Assembly: GCF_001617365.1 (NCBI RefSeq)
Contig: NZ_LVJR01000023.1
Coordinates: 52,989-116,988 of the forward strand
Direction: 5' to 3'
Length of the DNA: 64,000 nt
Source: Rhodanobacter sp. FW104-R8
Lineage (GTDB): Bacteria > Pseudomonadota > Gammaproteobacteria > Xanthomonadales > Rhodanobacteraceae
Below the pieces are notes generated by a model. That model was given only the letters and a program-made list of their open reading frames with translations, was not told where the DNA came from and did no database searches. Below are positions 56,710 through 64,000 of the stretch, one piece after another (within the stretch, counting starts at the first letter, position 1; each line of letters begins with the position of its first letter). A program made the translations under genes and the position numbers.

Positions 56710-57532
56710 CCGTCCTGCTCCATCGGAAATCCCAGGTTGCGCCAATGCTGCTGCAGCTGGCGGGTCGTCGCGCCCGGCGCGTAGCCGCGGTCATCCAGCG
56801 AATGTACAGGCACGATGCCGCGCACGCTCGAACTGAGGAAAACCTCGCTGGCGCTACGCAGCATGGCCAGCGTCAGCTCGCCGGCCCGCGCCTGCGGACA
56901 CGCCGCCAGCACTTCGGCGCGGGCCACGCCGGCCACGCCGCAACGATCCAGCACCGGCGTCAGCAGTTCGCCGTCGACCACCGCGAACAGGTTGGCCATG
57001 GTCGCCGAAATCACCCGCTCGTGGCTATCGAGCAGCACGCCTTCGGCGATCGCCGGGTCATTCCATTCCGCGCGTGCCAACACCTGCTCCAGCCGGTTCA
57101 GGTGCTTGATGCCGGCCAGCAGCGGCTGTTCCGCCAGGCGGATGTCACACACGCGCATGCGTACGCCTTGCGCATGGATCCCGGCGGCAACCGGTGGCGG
57201 TGCGAATGCGGCCACCACCCGTGTCGGCCGCGGCAATGACGGCAAGCCGTAGCCACGCTCGCCGGGACCACGGGTGACGGTGATGCGCAATACCGACTGC
57301 GGCATCCCACGGCTGACTTCCAACGCCTCATGCCACAGTTGCGCCGGATCGGGCGCCGGTATCCGCAAACGTGCGCAATCTTCGGTCAATCGCTGCATAT
57401 GGCGCGTCCACAGCGGCGCCGCCGTGCCGACCAGGCGGATGCTTTCGAACAGGCCGTCGCCATAGGCCAGACCACGATCCAGCGCCGGCACCTGTTCCGT
57501 CGCCACGCCGTTGACCAGCAGGCGCGCCGTCA

Positions 57533-57533
<1 letters not shown>
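56706..57533 (-). CDS. pabC: Aminodeoxychorismate lyase
   Basis: This PLP enzyme of folate synthesis releases p-aminobenzoate and pyruvate from aminodeoxychorismate. It has 275 residues of fold type IV, with RGLAYGDGLFESIR near residue 20 and PLP lysine in AGIKHLNRLEQ near residue 140. It overlaps pabB by 1 bp (TGATG) and mltG by 4 bp. Confidence 0.93.
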
Positions 57534-58879
<1,346 letters not shown>

Positions 58880-58881
58880 GC

Positions 58882-60120
58882 TCAGACGCGGCGGAAAGCC
58901 AGCGTGCCGTTGGTGCCGCCGAAACCGAACGAGTTGGAGATCGCCACGTCAAGCTTCGCCTCGCGCGCGGTGTGCGCCACGAAATCGAGGTCGCAGCCTT
59001 CGCCCGGTTCGTCCAGGTTGATCGTCGGCGGCATCACCTGGTCGCGCAGCGCCAGGATGCTGAAGATCGCCTCGACGCCGCCGGCCGCGCCGAGCAGGTG
59101 GCCGGTGGTGGACTTGGTCGAGCTCATCGCCAGCTTGTAGGCGTGGTCGCCGAACACCTTCTTCGCCGCCATCACCTCGCCCAGGTCGCCCAGCGGCGTG
59201 GAGGTGCCGTGCGCGTTGACGTAGTGCACGTCGGCGGGGTTGAGGCCGGCGTCGTTCAGTGCGGTCTGCATGCAGCGTGCAGCGCCTTCGCCGCCCTCGC
59301 TGGGTGCGGTCATGTGGAACGCGTCGCCGCTCATGCCGAAGCCGACCAGCTCGGCATAAATGCGCGCGCCGCGCGCCTTGGCATGTTCGTACTCTTCCAG
59401 TACCAGCACGCCGGCGCCGTCGGACAGCACGAAGCCGTCGCGGTCCTTGTCCCACGGACGGCTGGCCCTGGTCGGCTCGTCGTTGCGGGTGGACATGGCC
59501 TTGGCCGAGCAGAAGCCGGCCATCGCGGTGCCGGTGGTGGCGAACTCGGCGCCGCCGGCGATCATCGCGTCGGCGTCGCCGTACTGGATCATCCGTGCGG
59601 CCAGGCCGATGTTGTGCGCGCCGGTGGTGCACGCCGTCACGCAGGCGATGTTCGGCCCCTTCAGCCCGAACATGATCGACAGCTGACCCGAGACCATGTT
59701 GATGATCGAGCTGGGCACGTAGAACGGCGAGACCCGGCGCGGCCCCTTCGCGGCGAGTTCCAGCGTGGTCGCCTCGATCGTGTACAGGCCGCCGATGCCG
59801 GCACCGACCGCCACGCCGATGCGCGGCGCGTTCGCCTCGGTCACTTCCAGCCCGGAATCGCGCAAGGCCTGGGTGCCCGCCGCCACGCCGTAGTGGATGA
59901 ACGGGTCCATCTTCTTGACGTCCTTCGCCGGCATCCATTCGGCCGGATCGAAGCCGCTGACCTGGCCGGCGATGCGCGTGGAATAAGCGGAAGTGTCGAA
60001 GTGGGTGACCGGACCGATCCCGCTGACGCCCTTGAGGACACGTTCCCAGGCGCTGGCGATGTCGTTGCCGACCGGCGAGATGATGCCCATGCCGGTCACT
60101 ACCACACGTCGCTTGCTCAT
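58882..60120 (-). CDS. fabF: 3-oxoacyl-[ACP] synthase II
   Basis: This condensing enzyme elongates acyl-ACP. The 412-residue protein has the Cys-His-His triad: Cys in [10 protein letters not shown] near residue 164, His in [12 protein letters not shown] near 303, His in [12 protein letters not shown] near 340, and the FGFGGTN loop. ATG 60120 ([12 protein letters not shown]) is chosen; the long upstream frame is not family-like. It follows acpP after a 240-bp gap that contains a terminator. Confidence 0.96.
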   Translation of the reverse strand: MSKRRVVVTGMGIISPVGNDIASAWERVLKGVSGIGPVTHFDTSAYSTRIAGQVSGFDPAEWMPAKDVKKMDPFIHYGVAAGTQALRDSGLEVTEANAPRIGVAVGAGIGGLYTIEATTLELAAKGPRRVSPFYVPSSIINMVSGQLSIMFGLKGPNIACVTACTTGAHNIGLAARMIQYGDADAMIAGGAEFATTGTAMAGFCSAKAMSTRNDEPTRASRPWDKDRDGFVLSDGAGVLVLEEYEHAKARGARIYAELVGFGMSGDAFHMTAPSEGGEGAARCMQTALNDAGLNPADVHYVNAHGTSTPLGDLGEVMAAKKVFGDHAYKLAMSSTKSTTGHLLGAAGGVEAIFSILALRDQVMPPTINLDEPGEGCDLDFVAHTAREAKLDVAISNSFGFGGTNGTLAFRRV

Positions 60121-60256
60121 GCTGATGTTCCTTACGTGATTGCGTGGATCTGCCGTTGCCGGCAGCCGTCCCGCGCGGAGAGCGGGGAACGCAGCCCGTT
60201 CGTGTCCGGCGGGCGGGCCGCCCACCATACGGGATCGGACGTTACAAATTGCAGAA

Positions 60257-60282
60257 ACGAAAACTGCGCCAAGATGGCGCAG
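60257..60282 (-). terminator. Intrinsic terminator after acpP
   Basis: On the minus strand the stem ctgcgcc/ggcgcag with a 5-nt loop is followed by TTTTCGTTTC. It lies about 80 nt after the acpP stop, within the acpP/fabF gap, so fabF likely depends on readthrough or its own promoter. Confidence 0.75.
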
Positions 60283-60360
60283 CGTTCGGTGCCGCCGCGT
60301 GGATGGATCGACCCGCGCGAAGCAGGCCGGCCCGGCCGGCGGCGATCAATTCCGTGGCGA

Positions 60361-60600
60361 TCAATCCTTGGAGTGGGCCTTGATGTAATCGACGGCCTGC
60401 TGCACGGTGGTGATCTTCTCGGCGTCCTCGTCGGGAATCTCGGTCTCGAACTCTTCCTCGAGCGCCATCACCAGTTCCACCGTGTCCAGCGAATCTGCGC
60501 CCAGATCGTCCACGAACGAAGCGTTCGCCGTGACTTCATCTTCCTTCACGCCCAACTGCTCGACGACGATTTTCTTGACGCGCTCTTCGATGGTGCTCAT
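60361..60600 (-). CDS. acpP: Acyl carrier protein
   Basis: It carries growing acyl chains on 4'-phosphopantetheine. The 79 residues are highly acidic, with Ser37 in the [14 protein letters not shown] motif as the attachment site. ATG 60600 ([10 protein letters not shown]) is preceded by GAGAGG; the frame to 60618 is not used. Confidence 0.97.
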   Translation of the reverse strand: MSTIEERVKKIVVEQLGVKEDEVTANASFVDDLGADSLDTVELVMALEEEFETEIPDEDAEKITTVQQAVDYIKAHSKD

Positions 60601-60668
60601 GTTGCCCATACCTCTCAAGGAGTAATTGATTTGTCTGTGCCGGCGCGAGGCCCGCGAAAGGCCGGCGC

Positions 60669-60674
60669 ATTGTA
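60669..60674 (-). promoter_or_regulatory. Possible acpP promoter -10
   Basis: On the minus strand TACAAT (60674-60669) lies about 68 nt upstream of the acpP start; no convincing -35 is seen. The 198-bp fabG-acpP gap also has an 8-bp inverted repeat (ttgtcgcc/ggcgacaa, 60752-60782). Confidence 0.3.
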
Positions 60675-60798
60675 GTGGCTAAACCGCGAGGCCGCCACGA
60701 TTGGCCGATGACGAAGGCACGCTGTCCCCCCATGACCGGCGCGAAAGTGCAATTGTCGCCTAAAATGGGGCCGCTGGCGACAACTGCGTCCACCTGTC

Positions 60799-61542
60799 CT
60801 ACGGCATGTACATGCCGCCGTTGACGTGCAGGGTTTCCCCGGTGATGTAGGCCGCCGCCGGCGAAGCCAGGAAGCCCACCGCCCGGGCGATGTCCGCCGC
60901 CTCGCCCAGCCGGCCCAGCGCGATCTGGCCGAGCAGCGCCTGCTTCGATTCCTCCGGCAGCGCGCGGGTCATGTCGGTGTCGATGAAGCCCGGTGCCACC
61001 ACGTTGACGGTGATGCCGCGGCTGCCGATCTCGCGCGCCAGCGACTTGGAGAACGCGATGATGCCGGCCTTGGCCGCGGCGTAGTTGGACTGGCCCGGGT
61101 TGCCGGTGAGTCCGATCACCGAGGCGATCGAGATGATGCGGCCCTTGCGCGCCTTCATCATGCCGCGCAACACCGCCTTGGAAGTGCGGTAGACCGAGGT
61201 GAGGTTGGTGTCGATGATCGCCTGCCAGTCCTCGTCCTTCATGCGCAGCAGCAACTGGTCGCGGGTGATGCCGGCGTTGTTGACCAGGATCGAGATCGCG
61301 CCGGATTCCTTCGCGATCGCGTCGACCAGGCCCTCGACCGCGGCGCCGTCGGTGACGTTCAGCACGCGGCCGTGGCCGCCGTGCGCGGCCAGCCGATCGC
61401 CGATCGCGGCCGCGCCGCTCTCGCTGGTGGCCGTACCGATCACGGTGGCGCCCATCGCCGCCAGCTCGTCCGCGATCGCCGCGCCGATGCCGCGACTGGC
61501 ACCGGTGACCAGCGCGATTTCACCTTGCAGTGGGAGGGTCAT
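60799..61542 (-). CDS. fabG: 3-oxoacyl-[ACP] reductase
   Basis: This NADPH-dependent SDR reduces beta-ketoacyl-ACP. The 247 residues contain the cofactor motif VTGASRGIGAAIA near residue 12, NNAG near 88, and the Ser/Tyr-x3-Lys set (ISIASVIG, SNYAAAKAG) near 138-155. ATG 61542 is 27 nt after a repeat unit in sense orientation. Confidence 0.96.
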   Translation of the reverse strand: MTLPLQGEIALVTGASRGIGAAIADELAAMGATVIGTATSESGAAAIGDRLAAHGGHGRVLNVTDGAAVEGLVDAIAKESGAISILVNNAGITRDQLLLRMKDEDWQAIIDTNLTSVYRTSKAVLRGMMKARKGRIISIASVIGLTGNPGQSNYAAAKAGIIAFSKSLAREIGSRGITVNVVAPGFIDTDMTRALPEESKQALLGQIALGRLGEAADIARAVGFLASPAAAYITGETLHVNGGMYMP

Positions 61543-61568
61543 GTCGTCTTCTCGTGCTGTTCGTTAAT

Positions 61569-61624
61569 GCGATCGTCCATGATCGCGAGGATCAAGAAGC
61601 AGCCATCCTTGGCTGCACTCTTCA
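61569..61624 (-). repeat. Paired-hairpin repeat unit E (fabD/fabG gap, sense)
   Basis: Read on the minus strand, hairpin 1 is gcagcc-AAGGAT-ggctgc (61617-61600) and hairpin 2 is gcgatc-ATGGAC-gatcgc (61587-61570), 12 nt apart. Both stems differ from the other units by paired compensatory changes and remain perfect. Both loops are ANGGAN. It is sense with the fab mRNA and about 27 nt upstream of fabG. Confidence 0.88.
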
Positions 61625-61640
61625 CAAAAGCCGTCGCTGC

Positions 61641-62588
61641 CTAGCCCCACTCCGCGCGGGCGGCGTCGAATTCGACGGGGGTGCCGATCGCGCGCGCCTC
61701 GACGCTCTTGTCGATGCGCTTGACCAGGCCGGCCAGCACCTTGCCCGGGCTGCATTCGGCGATGCGCGTGGCGCCGCCGGCGGCCAGCGCCTGCACGCAT
61801 TCGGTCCAGCGCACCGGCAGGTACAGCTGGCGCTGCAGGGCGCCGCGGATCTCCTCGAGCGTGGCATAGCTCTTCGCCTCGGCGTTCTGGATCACCGGGA
61901 TCGACGGCAGCTGCCAGCTCAACGCGGCCATGCGCTCGCCCAGCCGGTCGGCGGCTCCGCGCATCAGCATGCAGTGCGAGGGCACCGACACGGCCAGCTT
62001 GATCGCCTTCTTCACGCCCAGCTCGGCCAGCCGGGCCAGGGCGCGATCGACCGCCTCGGCGTTGCCGGCGATCACCAGCTGCCCCGGCGAATTGAAGTTG
62101 GCCGGCGCCACCACCTGCCCTTGCGCCACTTCCTCGCACACTTGCGCGGTCTGTACGTCGTCACCGCCGAGGATCGCCGCCATCGCGCCCACGCCGGCCG
62201 GCACCGCCGCCTGCATCAACCGGCCGCGCTCGGCCACCAGCGCCGCCGCGTCGTGCAGCGACAGCGCGCCGGCGCAGACCAGCGCGCTGTACTCGCCGAG
62301 GCTGTGGCCGGACAACTGCGCCGGCCGGGCGCCGCCCAGCTTCTGCCATACCCGCCATACCGCCACGCTGGCGGCCAGCAGCGCCGGCTGGGTGTGTTCG
62401 GTGCGGTTGAGCTGTTCCTCCGGTCCCTGCTGGCTGAGCGCCCACAGGTCGACTCCGGCGCCCTGCGAAGCCTCGTCGAACGCGGACTGCACCTCGGCGT
62501 GCGCCGCGGCCAGTTCGGCCAGCATGCCGACCGACTGCGAGCCCTGGCCGGGGAAAACGAAAGCGAGCGAAGCGGAAGTGGAACTCAT
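61641..62588 (-). CDS. fabD: Malonyl-CoA:ACP transacylase
   Basis: It loads malonyl groups onto ACP. The 315-residue protein has FVFPGQGSQSVGML near residue 9, the nucleophile serine in SGHSLGEYSALV near residue 93, and the catalytic His in VSVPSHCMLM near residue 203. ATG 62588 (MSSTSASLAFVF) matches the family. It lies 128 bp after fabH. Confidence 0.96.
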   Translation of the reverse strand: MSSTSASLAFVFPGQGSQSVGMLAELAAAHAEVQSAFDEASQGAGVDLWALSQQGPEEQLNRTEHTQPALLAASVAVWRVWQKLGGARPAQLSGHSLGEYSALVCAGALSLHDAAALVAERGRLMQAAVPAGVGAMAAILGGDDVQTAQVCEEVAQGQVVAPANFNSPGQLVIAGNAEAVDRALARLAELGVKKAIKLAVSVPSHCMLMRGAADRLGERMAALSWQLPSIPVIQNAEAKSYATLEEIRGALQRQLYLPVRWTECVQALAAGGATRIAECSPGKVLAGLVKRIDKSVEARAIGTPVEFDAARAEWG

Positions 62589-62716
62589 GGATACGCGGAT
62601 CCCGGTCGACGAAAACCGCCATGGTGCCAGCATCGCCGCCCATACGCAGCTGTATTTGCATGGTCCCTGCGGTGGCGCCGCCCGGGCGGGCGGCATCATG
62701 CAGGTGCGACCGCTGA

Positions 62717-63691
62717 TCAGTAACGCAGCAGTGCCGAAGCCCAGGTGAAGCCGCCGCCGAAGGCCTCCAGCAGCAGGTTCTGGCCGCGCTGCACCTTGCC
62801 CGAGCGCACCGCGTAGTCCAGCGCCAGCGGCACCGAACCGGACGAGGTGTTGGCATGCTTGTCGACCGTCACGATGACCCGCTCCATCGACATGTTCAGC
62901 CGCTTCGCGGTGGCCTCGATGATGCGCAGGTTGGCCTGGTGCGGGATCAGCCAATCCACCTGCGACTCGTCCATGCCGGCCGCCTGCAGGGTCTCGCCGA
63001 CCAGCGAGTCGAGCGTCTTCACCGCGACCTTGAACACCTCGCGACCGGCCATGCGGATGCGCACGCCGTGGTTCGGCTCGTCGCTGAAGCCGACCGAGAC
63101 GCCGACCGGGTTGTACAGCAGTTCCTTGTAGCCGCCGTCGGCATGCAGGCAGGTGGCGTAGATGCCCGGCTCGCTGGAGGCTTCCAGCACCACCGCGCCG
63201 GCGCCGTCGCCGAACAGCACGCAGGTTTCGCGCTCGCTCCAGTCGACCATCCGGGTCAGCGTCTCGGCGCCGATCACCAGCACCTTCTTCGACTGCCCGC
63301 TCCTGATGAACTTGTCGGCCACGCCAAGCGCGTAGACGAAGCCCGAGCAGGCCGCATTGACGTCGAACGCGGCGCAGCCGTTCGCGCCGAGGCGGTGCTG
63401 CACCAGGCAGGCGGTGGACGGGAAGATGATGTCCGGCGTGGTCGTGCCGAGCACGATCAGGTCGAGTTCGGACGCCTTGACGCCGGCTGCCTCCAGCGCC
63501 TGCTGCGCGGCGCGGAGGGCCAGGTCGCCGGTGGTCTCGCCGTCGGCGGCGATGTGCCGCTGGCGGATGCCGGTGCGGGTGCGGATCCACTCGTCACTGG
63601 TGTCGACGATCTTTTCCAGGTCGGCGTTGGTTACCACGCGCTCCGGCAGCGCGCTGCCGGTGGCGATGATGCGGGAGTAGATCTGGGCCAT
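62717..63691 (-). CDS. fabH: 3-oxoacyl-[ACP] synthase III
   Basis: It starts fatty acid synthesis by condensing acetyl-CoA with malonyl-ACP. The 324 residues include Cys in VNAACSGFVYAL near residue 114, His in WLIPHQANLRIIEA near 250, and Asn in DKHANTSSGSVPL near 280. ATG 63691 (MAQIYSRIIATG) is used. Immediately upstream is rpmF; plsX is absent. Confidence 0.96.
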   Translation of the reverse strand: MAQIYSRIIATGSALPERVVTNADLEKIVDTSDEWIRTRTGIRQRHIAADGETTGDLALRAAQQALEAAGVKASELDLIVLGTTTPDIIFPSTACLVQHRLGANGCAAFDVNAACSGFVYALGVADKFIRSGQSKKVLVIGAETLTRMVDWSERETCVLFGDGAGAVVLEASSEPGIYATCLHADGGYKELLYNPVGVSVGFSDEPNHGVRIRMAGREVFKVAVKTLDSLVGETLQAAGMDESQVDWLIPHQANLRIIEATAKRLNMSMERVIVTVDKHANTSSGSVPLALDYAVRSGKVQRGQNLLLEAFGGGFTWASALLRY

Positions 63692-63782
63692 TCGGCTGTC
63701 CGTCAAACGTAAATGGGGATTGAACGCCGCGAACGGCGCCAGCGCAACCGCCCGATGCGGCATTTGCGGCATCCATCAACGC

Positions 63783-63805
63783 AAAACGGCGCGTCGCCGC
63801 GCCGT
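63783..63805 (-). terminator. Intrinsic terminator between rpmF and fabH
   Basis: On the minus strand the stem acggcgcg/cgcgccgt with a 4-nt loop is followed by TTTTGC. A further stem ggaaccc/gggttcc lies nearby at 63823-63839, and cgaggac/gtcctcg (63841-63859) overlaps the rpmF stop. Confidence 0.65.
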
Positions 63806-63849
63806 CTCGCATGATCGCATCGGGGAACCCGGGGGTTCCGCGAGGACGA

Positions 63850-64000
63850 TCAGTCCTCGACCGACACCGCGCCCTTGGTCTCGACCACTTTCTTGCCGCG
63901 ATAGTAGCCGTCCTTGGTGACGTGGTGGCGCAGGTGCACTTCGCCACTGGTCGGATCGGTGGACAGCTGCACGGTCTTCAACGCGTCGTGCGCACGACGC
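63850..64000 (-). CDS. rpmF: 50S ribosomal protein L32, 5' part outside window
   Basis: This is the C-terminal ~49 residues of L32, reading [19 protein letters not shown] and GYYRGKKVV before a short acidic end (SVED). The N-terminal MAVQKSR segment lies beyond the window. Upstream of the fab cluster as in E. coli, but with plsX missing between. Confidence 0.93.
   Translation of the reverse strand, partial: RRAHDALKTVQLSTDPTSGEVHLRHHVTKDGYYRGKKVVETKGAVSVED

Overview
This window is a chromosomal core region of a high-GC gammaproteobacterium, most likely a member of the Xanthomonadales in or near the Rhodanobacteraceae (Rhodanobacter/Dyella-like). This is inferred from several things. The nuo operon runs directly into tRNA-fMet and rimP-nusA-infB-rbfA-truB-rpsO-pnp. 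GyrA carries a natural Gln at position 83. A PilZ ending in PTHTM, a PilH-type regulator, a class III PHA synthase and GTAG-type REP palindromes are also present. I see no prophage, insertion sequence, integron, CRISPR array or toxin-antitoxin locus. Nearly every gene has a clear family assignment, and gene starts were moved to the family-consistent codon where needed.

Layout. 1-9047: assimilatory sulfur genes (cysK partial, cysG, cysB, cysH-cysI-cysJ transcribed J>I>H) and a TSUP-family exporter divergent from cysJ. 9082-11222: ribosomal oxygenase RoxA and a two-domain GNAT protein. 11514-17235: 2-oxoglutarate dehydrogenase operon sucA-sucB-lpdA. 17395-21591: a LOG-family phosphoribohydrolase, a YhdH/AcuI oxidoreductase, PilH, an hsp20-cbpA heat-shock pair and a Prx5-type peroxiredoxin. 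21639-27913: gyrA, gtrA-mtnA, phaE-phaC. 28037-37587: pnp, rpsO, truB, rbfA, infB, nusA, rimP and initiator tRNA, all on the minus strand. 37672-52360: the complete 14-gene complex I operon nuoA-N, also minus. 52636-58879: pilZ, a PIG-L deacetylase, holB, tmk, mltG, pabC, pabB as a tightly overlapping minus-strand cluster. 58882-64000: fabF, acpP, fabG, fabD, fabH and rpmF (partial), with plsX missing from its usual place between rpmF and fabH.

The most notable non-coding signal is a dispersed intergenic repeat of about 56 bp. It is present as seven units at five loci, each between two co-directional core genes (cysJ/cysI, sucA/sucB, rpsO/pnp, rimP/nusA, fabD/fabG). Each unit is two 6-bp-stem hairpins 12-13 nt apart with exactly 6-nt loops. 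Stems are kept by compensatory changes, and 12 of 14 loops carry GGA, 11 of them as ANGGAN. Closed by C-G, this gives CANGGANG, the known recognition core of CsrA/RsmA proteins. At three loci the repeat is in the sense of the mRNA and close to the next gene's start; at two it is antisense. This is the best candidate for an undescribed system: a portable RsmA-binding module inserted into core operons.

Other regulatory signals include a tandem MetJ-box-like operator over the cysB promoter, a 12-bp palindrome in front of cysJ, a REPIN, a perfect 48-bp palindrome between truB and rpsO, two successive intrinsic terminators in the rimP-nusA leader, and an initiator tRNA with an unusual U1:U72 end.
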